A stretch of DNA of 23,562 nt from an uncultured Oscillibacter sp. (GTDB lineage Bacteria > Bacillota > Clostridia > Oscillospirales > Oscillospiraceae): NCBI GenBank assembly GCA_900770295.1, contig CAAGJQ010000044.1:1-23562 (forward strand), read 5' to 3'. The number at the start of each line of letters is the position of its first letter. Positions within the stretch are counted from its first letter, which is position 1. A model generated the notes under the pieces. The model had not been told where the DNA came from, searched no databases, and was given only the letters and a program-made list of their open reading frames with translations. The translations under genes and the position numbers were made by a program. Shown piece by piece: positions 7,285 to 13,881 of the stretch.

Positions 7285-7322
7285 GGAAAACTTTCTCCGT
7301 TCAGTTTCATATCTGTGGAAAC

Positions 7323-8015
7323 TCAGATGAGCTTCGCGGTGTTCATCTTCACGCCGGGGCCCATAGTGGAAGCGGCGACGCAACTGCGGATATACTGACC
7401 CTTGGCGGCGGCGGGCTTGGCCTTGACGATGGCGCCCATCAGAGCGTTGTAGTTCTCGGTCAGCTTCTCGGGGCCGAAGGAAACCTTGCCGATGGGGCAG
7501 TGGATGATGTTGGTCTTGTCCAGACGGTACTCGATCTTACCGGCCTTGACTTCCTTCACGGCCTTGGCAACATCGGGGGTGACGGTACCGGCCTTGGGAG
7601 AGGGCATCAGGCCCTTGGGGCCCAGGACCTTACCGAGGCGGCCGACAACGCCCATCATGTCGGGGCTGGCGACGACCACGTCGAACTCGAACCAGTTTTC
7701 CTTCTGGATCTTCTCCACCAGATCCATATCGCCCACATAGTCGGCGCCGGCCTCACGGGCAGCGTCGGCCTTGTCGCCCTTGGCGAACACCAGCACGCGG
7801 ACAGTCTTGCCGGTGCCGTGGGGCAGAACGATGGCGCCGCGGACCTGCTGGTCAGCGTGCCGGGAGTCAACGCCCAGCTTCACATGGAGCTCAACGGTCT
7901 CGTCGAACTTCGCGCTGGCGGTCTTGCAAATGAGAGCCATGCCTTCAGCAGCCTCGTACTGCATGCTCTTGTCGATCTGCTTGGCACTCTCCTGATATTT
8001 CTTGCCTCTAAACAA
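7323..8015 (-). CDS. rplA: 50S ribosomal protein L1
   Basis: L1 forms the mobile stalk near the E site and in many bacteria represses its own operon. The 230-residue product shows the L1 hallmarks: DETVELHVKLGVD, the VRGAIVLPHGTGK loop, DMMGVVGRLGKVLGPKGLMPSPKAGTV and the C-terminal STMGPGVKMN. The start codon is TTG (8015), read behind a strong GAGGAGGAAG site at a normal distance. No better ATG lies nearby, and the homology starts at FRGKKYQE. It follows rplK by 94 bases. Confidence 0.97.
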   Translation of the reverse strand: MFRGKKYQESAKQIDKSMQYEAAEGMALICKTASAKFDETVELHVKLGVDSRHADQQVRGAIVLPHGTGKTVRVLVFAKGDKADAAREAGADYVGDMDLVEKIQKENWFEFDVVVASPDMMGVVGRLGKVLGPKGLMPSPKAGTVTPDVAKAVKEVKAGKIEYRLDKTNIIHCPIGKVSFGPEKLTENYNALMGAIVKAKPAAAKGQYIRSCVAASTMGPGVKMNTAKLI

Positions 8016-8056
8016 TGTTACTTCCTCCTCATAGTGGTTCTTCGGACTCTAAGTTC

Positions 8057-8090
8057 CTCCCACTGTATGGAGCGGCTTTCTCAGCCGCTC
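8057..8090 (-). promoter_or_regulatory. Hairpins in the rplK-rplA spacer
   Basis: Perfect eight-base arms GAGCGGCT and AGCCGCTC around a five-base loop (8070-8090) lie in the spacer. On the minus strand the 3' part of this stem can instead pair (CTCC with GGAG, 8057-8072) over an extra GGGAGG upstream of the rplA ribosome-binding site. No T-run follows, so this is not a terminator. A role in L1 feedback or in tuning rplA translation is possible but unproven. Confidence 0.35.
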
Positions 8091-8109
8091 GACTGGTTGT
8101 TGTTGAATC

Positions 8110-8535
8110 TCAGTCGCCGACCACGACGCCCATGGAGCGGCAGGTACCGGCGATCATGCTCATAGCAGCCTCCAGGCTGGCGGCATTCAGGTCCTTCATC
8201 TTGATCTCGGCGATCTTCTGGATGGAGGCCTTGGAGATGGTGGCCACCTTGGTCTTGTTGGGGACACCGGAGCCGGACTCGATGTTGCACTCCTTCTTGA
8301 TCAGGACAGCCGCGGGGGGAGTCTTGGTGATGAAGGAGAAGGAACGGTCGGCGTACACGGTGATGACGACGGGGATGATCATGCCCATGTCATTCTTGGT
8401 GCGCTCGTTGAACTCCTTGGTGAACGCGGCGATGTTGACGCCGTGCTGGCCCAGAGCGGGGCCAACGGGGGGAGCGGGAGTTGCCTTGCCTGCGGGAATC
8501 TGCAGCTTTACATAACCAGTAATTTTCTGTGCCAC
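8110..8535 (-). CDS. rplK: 50S ribosomal protein L11
   Basis: L11 binds the GTPase-associated centre of 23S rRNA, where factors and RelA act. The 141-residue product is full length, with the proline-rich N-terminal KLQIPAGKATPAPPVGPALGQHG stretch, NIAAFTKEFNERT, the KTPPAAVLIKK segment and the C-terminal IAGTCRSMGVVV signature. A GGAGGTG site precedes the ATG. It is the first ribosomal gene after nusG, in the standard nusG-rplK-rplA order. Confidence 0.98.
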   Translation of the reverse strand: MAQKITGYVKLQIPAGKATPAPPVGPALGQHGVNIAAFTKEFNERTKNDMGMIIPVVITVYADRSFSFITKTPPAAVLIKKECNIESGSGVPNKTKVATISKASIQKIAEIKMKDLNAASLEAAMSMIAGTCRSMGVVVGD

Positions 8536-8568
8536 GGAGTAGCACCTCCTAAATCATAAATGTGGTGG

Positions 8569-8651
8569 CGGACGAAGTCCGTCCTTGGCGGGACCCTGCG
8601 GTCCCTCCCACTTGTGCCGGAACGTCCGGCGCGCGGCGCCCTCCCGGGCGC
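8569..8651 (-). repeat. Four tandem GC-rich hairpins between nusG and rplK
   Basis: Four separate short inverted repeats follow one another in the 126-base spacer: 8569-8581 (CGGAC/GTCCG), 8590-8605 (GGGACC/GGTCCC), 8616-8630 (GCCGGA/TCCGGC) and 8636-8651 (GCGCCC/GGGCGC). Each would fold in the minus-strand transcript. None has a T-run, so none is a clear terminator. They may form a stacked structure that slows decay or acts as a leader for rplK. The function is unknown. Confidence 0.5.
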
Positions 8652-8661
8652 GGGTTTTGCG

Positions 8662-9186
8662 TTAATCCAGAACTTCGACCTGGTCCAGTTCCAGTTCCAC
8701 GGGCGTCTCTCTGCCGAACATGGAGACCATCACGCTGACCCGGTTCTTCTCGGGCTCGATCTCCTCGACAACGCCGGTGAAGGTAGACAGCGGGCCGTCC
8801 ACGATCCGAACGTGGTCGCCCACATGGTAGTTGACGACGATCTCGTGCTTTTCCATGCCCATGGCAAGGACCTCTTCCTCCGTCAGGGGGATGGGCTTGT
8901 TGGCGCTGCCGACAAAGCCGGTGACGCCGCGGACATTCCGCACCAGATGCCAGGTGTCGTCCGTCATGACCATCTTGATCAGCACGTAGCCGGGGAATAC
9001 CTTCCGCTCCACCTCTTTGGTGGCGCCGGACTCCGTGACCTCGGTCACGGTCTCCAGGGGAATCTCCATGCGGAGGATCTTGTCCTCCATGCCGCGGCCG
9101 GTGACGAATTTCTCGATGCTGGTCTTGACGGCGTTTTCATAGCCGGAATAGGTATGGATCACATACCACTTCGCGCTGTCTGACAT
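8662..9186 (-). CDS. nusG: Transcription termination/antitermination factor NusG
   Basis: NusG binds RNA polymerase, affects pausing and links transcription to translation. The 174-residue protein has the NGN domain (about residues 5-110, with WYVIHTYSGYENAV and KVFPGYVLIKM) and a C-terminal KOW domain (about 122-174, with GDHVRIVDGPLSTFTG). It matches the usual length. It lies 12 bases downstream of secE, the usual secE-nusG pair, and leads into rplK. Confidence 0.98.
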   Translation of the reverse strand: MSDSAKWYVIHTYSGYENAVKTSIEKFVTGRGMEDKILRMEIPLETVTEVTESGATKEVERKVFPGYVLIKMVMTDDTWHLVRNVRGVTGFVGSANKPIPLTEEEVLAMGMEKHEIVVNYHVGDHVRIVDGPLSTFTGVVEEIEPEKNRVSVMVSMFGRETPVELELDQVEVLD

Positions 9187-9198
9187 ATTCGTTACTCC

Positions 9199-9414
9199 TT
9201 AGGCACCGAACACATGCAGGATCAGATCCACGGCGGAGACCGCCACGAAATCGAAGATCCAGATGCAGGCGCCGATCAGCAGGGAGCACAGCAACACGGT
9301 GCCGGTGTTCTTCACCACGGTCTCCTTGCTGGGCCAGACAACTTTTTTCAGTTCGCTTTTCATCTCACGGAACCAGAGGCCGCGATCCTTTTTCTTCTTC
9401 GCTTCTTCTGCCAT
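9199..9414 (-). CDS. secE: Preprotein translocase subunit SecE
   Basis: The small essential clamp of the SecYEG translocon. The 71-residue protein has a lysine-rich cytoplasmic N terminus, the family's ELKKVVWPSKE amphipathic segment and one membrane helix (about residues 42-64). This is the short single-helix form normal in Firmicutes. It sits between rpmG and nusG. Its ribosome-binding site (AAAGGG) is weaker than its neighbours' sites. Confidence 0.97.
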   Translation of the reverse strand: MAEEAKKKKDRGLWFREMKSELKKVVWPSKETVVKNTGTVLLCSLLIGACIWIFDFVAVSAVDLILHVFGA

Positions 9415-9447
9415 TGTTACACGCCCTTTCTTAATTCATGTCGACCA

Positions 9448-9597
9448 TTACTTGGTCTCGCTGTGGAGCGTGTGCTTCTTGCAGAAGGGGCAATACTTAT
9501 TCAGTTCAAGCTTGTCCGGGGTGTTCTTCTTGTTCTTCATGGTATTGTAGTTTCTCTGCTTGCACTCGTTGCATCTCAAAGTGACTTTAACGCGCAT
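9448..9597 (-). CDS. rpmG: 50S ribosomal protein L33, zinc-binding form
   Basis: A 49-residue protein encoded on the minus strand, starting MRVKVTLRCNECKQRNY and ending in a CPFCKKHTLH segment. The pairs Cys9/Cys12 and Cys36/Cys39 form the zinc site of the C+ type of L33. AAGGAGGTG lies upstream of the ATG at 9597. It is the first gene of the rpmG-secE-nusG block, as in many Firmicutes. No tRNA-Trp gene was seen between rpmG and secE. Confidence 0.97.
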   Translation of the reverse strand: MRVKVTLRCNECKQRNYNTMKNKKNTPDKLELNKYCPFCKKHTLHSETK

Positions 9598-9619
9598 CTA
9601 ACGGCACCTCCTTATTATT

Positions 9620-9649
9620 GGTATCATTCCCGGCAACGCCGGGGATACC
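9620..9649 (-). promoter_or_regulatory. Strong hairpin in the rpmG leader
   Basis: Arms GGTATC plus CCCGGC and GCCGGG plus GATACC pair over 12 base pairs with a three-base bulge (ATT, 9626-9628) and a three-base loop (9635-9637). It lies 23 bases upstream of the rpmG start, just before its ribosome-binding site, and has no T-run. It could control entry into the rpmG-secE-nusG mRNA, but this is inference. Confidence 0.5.
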
Positions 9650-9744
9650 GACTGCCTCCCTGCATTCGGAAAGGCTCCGGCTGCCGCGGCTGAAAAGCGA
9701 AAAATGCGCACGACAACAAAAGCCCTTTCTCACAGGTAAGAGAG

Positions 9745-9773
9745 ATTGTACCATGGGTCAAAGGAAAGGTCAA
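9745..9773 (-). promoter_or_regulatory. Predicted sigma-A promoter for rpmG-secE-nusG
   Basis: On the minus strand TTGACC (9773-9768), a 17-base spacer and TACAAT (9750-9745) with TGG just before the -10. A start near 9738 would give a 140-base leader that includes the hairpin at 9620-9649. Confidence 0.75.
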
Positions 9774-9856
9774 CTGTTTTTTTCAAAAAAATCCAAGAAT
9801 TTTCTAGGCGGGTACAGCCGCTCTTTTTCATCGGAAAACGATTGCCTCCCTTGTGC

Positions 9857-9885
9857 TTGCGCCATACTTTCGAATATGCTATCAT
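9857..9885 (+). promoter_or_regulatory. Predicted promoter for ruvX and chromate-transporter genes
   Basis: TTGCGC (9857-9862), a 17-base spacer and TATCAT (9880-9885) with an extended TGC before the -10. A start near 9892 leaves a leader of about 23 bases. The remainder of the 9598-9914 gap holds the divergent rpmG promoter and its hairpin; I see no gene in it. Confidence 0.6.
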
Positions 9886-9914
9886 GTCAAAAAAGGAAAA
9901 GTGAGGACATCCCT

Positions 9915-10331
9915 ATGCGCATCATGGCTATCGACTATGGCGACGCTCACACCGGCATCGCCATCTCTGACCCCACCGGCTTTCTGGCTGGTTTCACTAC
10001 CACCATTGACGCCTACCGCCCGGAGGTGGTAGCGGAGCGCGTGGCGGCGCTGGCAAAGGAGCATGGCGTGGAGGAACTGGTGCTGGGCTATCCCAAGAAC
10101 ATGGACGGCTCTCTGGGGCCCCGGGCGGAAAAGGCGGAGGCCATGGCGGAGCTTCTGGAGGCCGCCACTTCCCTGCCCGTCGTTCTCTGGGACGAGCGCC
10201 GCACCACCATCGACGCCCATCAGATTCTGTTCAACAGCGGCAAAAACGCCAAAAAGCGAAAAAAGACCGTGGACGCCGTAGCGGCCTCTCTGATCCTGGA
10301 GGGCTACCTTACTTATAGAAAAAATCATTGA
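9915..10331 (+). CDS. ruvX: YqgF/RuvX family nuclease (putative pre-16S rRNA nuclease)
   Basis: An RNase H-fold protein of the YqgF family. It was first proposed as a Holliday junction resolvase and later linked to 16S rRNA 5'-end maturation. The 138-residue product has MAIDYGDAHTGIAISD with acidic Asp7, the GYPKNMDGS loop, LWDERRTT with Glu94 and TVDAVAASLILEGYL with Asp120, matching the three acidic catalytic positions. The frame is open further upstream, but family homology and a GAGG site support the ATG at 9915. It is 16 bases before the first chromate-transporter gene and probably shares its mRNA. Confidence 0.92.
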   Translation: MRIMAIDYGDAHTGIAISDPTGFLAGFTTTIDAYRPEVVAERVAALAKEHGVEELVLGYPKNMDGSLGPRAEKAEAMAELLEAATSLPVVLWDERRTTIDAHQILFNSGKNAKKRKKTVDAVAASLILEGYLTYRKNH

Positions 10332-10347
10332 GGAGGCTATTGTAAAA

Positions 10348-10941
10348 TTGTCTGAAGAAATATCTCCCCGCCAGAGAGGCCGGGTCTGGGGCCTGTTCTG
10401 GCAGTTTTTCAAGATCGGCTGCTATACCTTCGGCGGCGGCTGGTCCATCGTGGCTCAGATGCAGAAGGAATACGTGGAAAAGCGGGGCTGGCTGACGGAG
10501 GAGGACCTGCTGGACATCACCAGCGTGGGCCGCAGCCTGCCGGGCCTGATGATCGGCAACGTGTCCTATCTCTTCGGCTACCATGTGGCGGGCTTTCCCG
10601 GTGCCGTCGCCTGTGTGGTGGGCATGTCCATCCCGCCGATTCTGATTCTGACCGTGGTCACCTGGTTCTACACCCTGGTCAAGGACAACGTCTATGTCAG
10701 CCGGGCCATGGTGGGCGTCCGGGCCGCCGTGGTGCCCATCATCGGCTCCGCGGCTCTGGGGCTGCGGAAGGCGGCGCTGGCGGACCGGTCCGGCTACGTG
10801 ATTTTGCTGCTGGGATTTGCCCTGTACCTGTTTTTGGGCGTCAACTGCATCATCATCGTCCTGCTGGGCGCTCTGCTGGGATTCCTGCTGTGCACCTGGC
10901 GGGAGCGGCGGAAAGGAGGTCCTTCGGATGGTGTTCTTTGA
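10348..10941 (+). CDS. Chromate transporter family protein, half-size, first of pair
   Basis: A 197-residue membrane protein of the CHR (chromate ion transporter) family. The N-terminal motif FFKIGCYTFGGGWSIVAQM and the following KRGWLTEEDLLDITSVG segment are typical, with about five or six hydrophobic segments after it. Single-domain members occur as adjacent gene pairs and are thought to work as a heterodimer, equal to one two-domain ChrA. The usual GP-containing motif is altered here to SLPGLMIGN. The start is a TTG behind GAGGAGG; there is no good ATG. The real substrate in an anaerobe may not be chromate. Confidence 0.88.
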   Translation: MSEEISPRQRGRVWGLFWQFFKIGCYTFGGGWSIVAQMQKEYVEKRGWLTEEDLLDITSVGRSLPGLMIGNVSYLFGYHVAGFPGAVACVVGMSIPPILILTVVTWFYTLVKDNVYVSRAMVGVRAAVVPIIGSAALGLRKAALADRSGYVILLLGFALYLFLGVNCIIIVLLGALLGFLLCTWRERRKGGPSDGVL

Positions 10942-11461
10942 GCTGTTCTGGTCCTTCTGCAAGATCGGCTTTACCAGCTTCGGCGGACTGAGCATGGTCC
11001 CCCTCATCAACAGCGAGATGGTCTCCCACGGCTGGATGAGCGTCTCCGAGGTCAGCGACATCGTGGCTATGGCGGAGATCACCCCCGGTCCTCTGGGCCT
11101 GAACTGCGCCACCTTTGCCGGTACACGGGTGGCCGGTTTCCTGGGCGCTATCTGCGCCAGCCTCGGCGTCCTCTCCCCCACCTTCCTGATCTGCGCCATC
11201 GCAGCGGTGGCCTTTGAGAAGTTCCGGGATTCCTCCTTCATGCAGAAGGTCATGATGGGCGTGCGCCCCATCTGCCTGGGGCTGATCCTCGGCGTTCTCT
11301 GCTCTCTGGCCCTGACGAACTACGCCTCCGCCTCAGGGACCGTGAGTCTGCCCGCCCTGCTCATCGGCGCTGTCGCCCTGGCCGCGTTGCTGAAGTTCAA
11401 GCTCAGCATTCCCAAGACCATCCTGCTCTCTGCGGTTTTGGGACTGCTTCTGGTCCGTTGA
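10928..11461 (+). CDS. Chromate transporter family protein, half-size, second of pair
   Basis: A 177-residue CHR-family membrane protein, starting MVFFELFWSFCKIGFTSFGGLSM and carrying the family's TPGPLGLNCATFAGTRVAG motif. Its first 14 bases overlap the end of the previous gene, a sign of translational coupling, and its AAAGGAGGT site lies inside that gene. The two half-size proteins together match a full-length ChrA. A bidirectional terminator follows immediately. Confidence 0.9.
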   Translation: MVFFELFWSFCKIGFTSFGGLSMVPLINSEMVSHGWMSVSEVSDIVAMAEITPGPLGLNCATFAGTRVAGFLGAICASLGVLSPTFLICAIAAVAFEKFRDSSFMQKVMMGVRPICLGLILGVLCSLALTNYASASGTVSLPALLIGAVALAALLKFKLSIPKTILLSAVLGLLLVR

Positions 11462-11467
11462 CAACAA

Positions 11468-11494
11468 ACGGCGCCCTGTGCGGGCGCCGTTTTG
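11468..11494. terminator. Bidirectional terminator between convergent genes
   Basis: Perfect nine-base arms ACGGCGCCC and GGGCGCCGT with a five-base loop, seven bases after the chromate-transporter stop. It is followed by TTTT on the plus strand and by TTTGTTGT on the minus strand, so it can serve both converging transcripts. Confidence 0.8.
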
Positions 11495-11530
11495 CTGTTT
11501 CCATGTCTGCTTCCCATACGATGAACTGGT

Positions 11531-12949
11531 TTAATCCTGATCTCTCCGGATCTCCTCCGGGGCCTCGTCCAGCTGCCAGGGGTCCTGGAGCAGGTTGTGC
11601 AGGCACCGCAGGGCGGAGGCGAAGTAAAAGCCGTCCACGATGCGCTCATCCGTCACGAAATTACAATCGATGTATTTCCGCAGTACCACGCTGCCGTCCC
11701 GCTTCGTCTCATACACCCGCCGCTTCTTGCCGAAAGAACAGAACACCGGCACATTGCCGAAATCGTACAGATGATGGTAAATCGGCGGAATCCCCAGGGA
11801 CGCCATGGACGTGATATACAGGGAGCCGTGAAAGGGCGACAGCTTTGTCAGGAACCGGGGCAGAAGGCCGAAATAGTCCAGTCCCTGAAGCAGAAACACG
11901 AAGAATTTCAGCAGCAGGCCGGGGATCAGGTTGAACACGCCGGCCAGCGTGTCAAAGGAGGTGTCCGCCGGCGCCTCCTTGACCTCCCGCACCTTGCTGT
12001 TGAACCGGTCGTATACCATGGCCGCCGTGTCCGCCGGGTCAAACGTGACCTTGATGACCGTGTCCGGAGAGTCGGTGGACATCTCCTTTTTGATGGTCAT
12101 ATTGACCTCGATCTCCCGGTCTCTGGTAAAGATCTTCTGTCCGGCAATAAAACGGTTCAGGCCCGGATATTGGGCGCAGGTCCGGACATAAGCCGCCAGA
12201 AGCACATGCAGCACGCCGAAATACTTCATGCCCACTCTCCGCTTCTCCGCAATATACCGCTCCATATCCGTGACCTCAATGTGGTCCTCAATAAAATTCT
12301 GGGAGGTGTTCCGGGTCTTCATAATATAGGGAGACACCGCGAAAATCGGTGACAGGTGCCGCAGACGGCGGCCGTCATTCCGGTCTCCGAACCGGCGCAG
12401 GTAGGCCCCCTCCTCCACCGGCCGCTTCTCCATGGCCAGAGAGACCAGCAGCAGCGACGCCATGCAGCACAGAACGCTGATCTCCGGCAGCCAATCGTGG
12501 AGGGGCCAGCCGATCTTCTGAGTGTCCTCCACGAAAATATGGTAGAGCATCGGCAGGCCGAACAGCGGCCACAGCAGCTTCCGCGTGGGCACATAGCCGG
12601 TGACAGTAGCCGTGTACAGCACCGCCACCAGCGCATATAAAAGCAGGCACAGGACCGTGTGGATCAGTGATGCAAAGCCCAACGACTTTACAGCAAAGAA
12701 CACACATCCCAGCCAGACCGGGATGGCGGAGCGGTACAGCCGCTCTCTGCCGTCCCGGAATAAAATCACGAGAAACGTCACATTGGCAAGCAGCGGCAAA
12801 TACACCTGAAACCACAGCACGGAGCGGGGTATTTCCGCCTCCCCAGCGGCCCAGATGATCCGCGCTGCTGCCGAGCAGGCCATGAACAGCGCCGACAAAA
12901 TCGCCAGGATACCGATTTTCGGCAGCCAATAAACGGTGTTCTTCCTCAT
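11531..12949 (-). CDS. Six-TM protein with 2-oxo acid dehydrogenase E2-like (CAT-fold) domain lacking catalytic His
   Basis: A 472-residue protein in two parts. Residues about 8-172 form roughly six hydrophobic membrane segments. Residues about 205-465 resemble the acyltransferase domain of dehydrogenase E2 and chloramphenicol acetyltransferase: an ALVRT-like helix (LLAAYVRTCAQYPGLNRFI), the SLYITSMASLG strand where E2 has TISNLG, the FGKKRRV strand, and the C-terminal DERIVDGFYFASALRCL where E2 has DHRxxDG. The catalytic His position is Glu435; Asp434 and Asp439 are kept. No lipoyl domain is present and no E1 or E3 gene is nearby. It is probably a membrane-tethered pseudoenzyme or a protein with altered activity. 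The start follows GGAGGGGGAG. Domain assignment is from remembered family patterns, so confidence is moderate. Confidence 0.6.
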   Translation of the reverse strand: MRKNTVYWLPKIGILAILSALFMACSAAARIIWAAGEAEIPRSVLWFQVYLPLLANVTFLVILFRDGRERLYRSAIPVWLGCVFFAVKSLGFASLIHTVLCLLLYALVAVLYTATVTGYVPTRKLLWPLFGLPMLYHIFVEDTQKIGWPLHDWLPEISVLCCMASLLLVSLAMEKRPVEEGAYLRRFGDRNDGRRLRHLSPIFAVSPYIMKTRNTSQNFIEDHIEVTDMERYIAEKRRVGMKYFGVLHVLLAAYVRTCAQYPGLNRFIAGQKIFTRDREIEVNMTIKKEMSTDSPDTVIKVTFDPADTAAMVYDRFNSKVREVKEAPADTSFDTLAGVFNLIPGLLLKFFVFLLQGLDYFGLLPRFLTKLSPFHGSLYITSMASLGIPPIYHHLYDFGNVPVFCSFGKKRRVYETKRDGSVVLRKYIDCNFVTDERIVDGFYFASALRCLHNLLQDPWQLDEAPEEIRRDQD

Positions 12950-12969
12950 ACGCGCTCCCCCTCCTGAAA

Positions 12970-13001
12970 AGCGGCGCGCTGTCTTCAGACGGCGCGCCGC
13001 T
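12970..13001 (-). terminator. Strong hairpin between phosphoribosyltransferase and E2-like gene
   Basis: Arms of 14 bases (AGCGGCGCGC plus TGTC, and GACG plus GCGCGCCGCT, one wobble) around a TTCA loop, followed by TTTT on the minus strand. It sits 21 bases before the E2-like start, and its T-run touches the ribosome-binding site region, so it may act as a partial terminator between the two genes. Two perfect copies of the 10-mer CACAGATATG lie beside it at 13002-13021. Confidence 0.6.
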
Positions 13002-13031
13002 CACAGATATGCACAGATATGATGTAAAATA

Positions 13032-13595
13032 TTATTCCTTTACAGTTCCGTCCGCATGAAATACCGGCAGCGGAGCCAGGAACTTGATGTCATCCCGCTT
13101 CTGGGCATCGCCTTCCGCCAGGACGGCCACCTTGCCGGTTACGGTGCCGCCGGCCAGCTTCACCAGCTCCTCCATGGCGTGGAGGGATCCGCCCGTGGAG
13201 ATCACGTCGTCCATGATGAGGATGCGCTTGCCCCGGATCAGGTCCGCGTCATCCCGGCCCAGATAGAGCTTCTGGACACCGGCGGTAGTGATGGACTTAT
13301 CCTCCACATGGATGGGATCAGGCATATAGGCTTTGGGACCCTTCCGGGCGATGAAATACTTCTGGGCGCCGGACTGGCGTGCCATCTCATGGATCAGGGG
13401 AATGCTCTTGGCCTCGGCCGTGAACATATAGTCATAGCTGTCAGCGGGGACCAGCTTCAAAAGCTCCCGGGCGCAGGCCACAGTCAGCTCGGCATCGCCA
13501 AAGCAGATAAATGCGCCGATATACAGATCATCTGTCACTTTGCAGATCGGCAGTTCCCGTTTCAGGCCTGCCACGTTCATGGAATAGGTGTGCAT
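13032..13595 (-). CDS. Phosphoribosyltransferase, adenine/purine PRTase-like
   Basis: A 187-residue type I phosphoribosyltransferase. The PRPP-binding loop RGKRILIMDDVISTGGSL (about residues 121-138) is clear, and the FTAEAKSIPLIHEMARQSG segment resembles the Apt/Xpt group that salvages purine bases onto PRPP. The base specificity cannot be fixed from sequence; adenine-type is a guess. The frame extends to 13643, but the ATG at 13595 has GGGAGG at normal spacing. It has its own promoter, and no purine riboswitch was recognised in its 45-base leader. Confidence 0.82.
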   Translation of the reverse strand: MHTYSMNVAGLKRELPICKVTDDLYIGAFICFGDAELTVACARELLKLVPADSYDYMFTAEAKSIPLIHEMARQSGAQKYFIARKGPKAYMPDPIHVEDKSITTAGVQKLYLGRDDADLIRGKRILIMDDVISTGGSLHAMEELVKLAGGTVTGKVAVLAEGDAQKRDDIKFLAPLPVFHADGTVKE

Positions 13596-13647
13596 AGAAT
13601 GTGCCTCCCTCAAAAAATACCCATGCGGGTCATATTTAACCAAAAAT

Positions 13648-13675
13648 ATTATACATTCTGTGCGTCAAAAGTCAA
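13648..13675 (-). promoter_or_regulatory. Predicted sigma-A promoter for the phosphoribosyltransferase gene
   Basis: On the minus strand TTGACT (13675-13670), a 16-base spacer and a perfect TATAAT (13653-13648). A start near 13640 would give a 45-base leader. Confidence 0.75.
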
Positions 13676-13772
13676 TAAGCCACTGGCCTCTCCCGTCCTG
13701 ATTTCTGTTTTTTCCAGCCCGCATCGGTAAGGTGCGCAAATTTACAGATATGTTTTCTAAACATTCTAAAAG

Positions 13773-13850
13773 GGCAGAATCCATCAAAAAATCCTGCCGG
13801 ACTGTTGACAAGCCCCTGCGCAGGAGGTGAAAGTCCTGCACAGGGGCTTG
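13773..13850 (-). terminator. Hairpins downstream of the aminopeptidase, likely end of the long minus-strand operon
   Basis: The 206-base gap between the aminopeptidase and the next promoter holds no gene but two hairpins. The larger (13809-13850) has interrupted arms CAAGCCCCTG-GCAGGA and TCCTGC-CAGGGGCTTG, 16 pairs, without a T-run. The smaller (13773-13798, GGCAG/CTGCC with further pairs inside) is followed on the minus strand by CTTTT. One or both probably end the transcript or protect its 3' end. Confidence 0.5.
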
Positions 13851-13881
13851 CTTTGTGAGAAACCAACGATGGTTTATTGTG

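Noticed and set aside
13596..13640. Possible purine riboswitch before the phosphoribosyltransferase
   Set aside because: The leader from the predicted promoter is only about 45 bases, too short for the purine aptamer, and no conserved core is visible. A four-pair ACCC/GGGT stem before a T-run there is too weak to call an attenuator.
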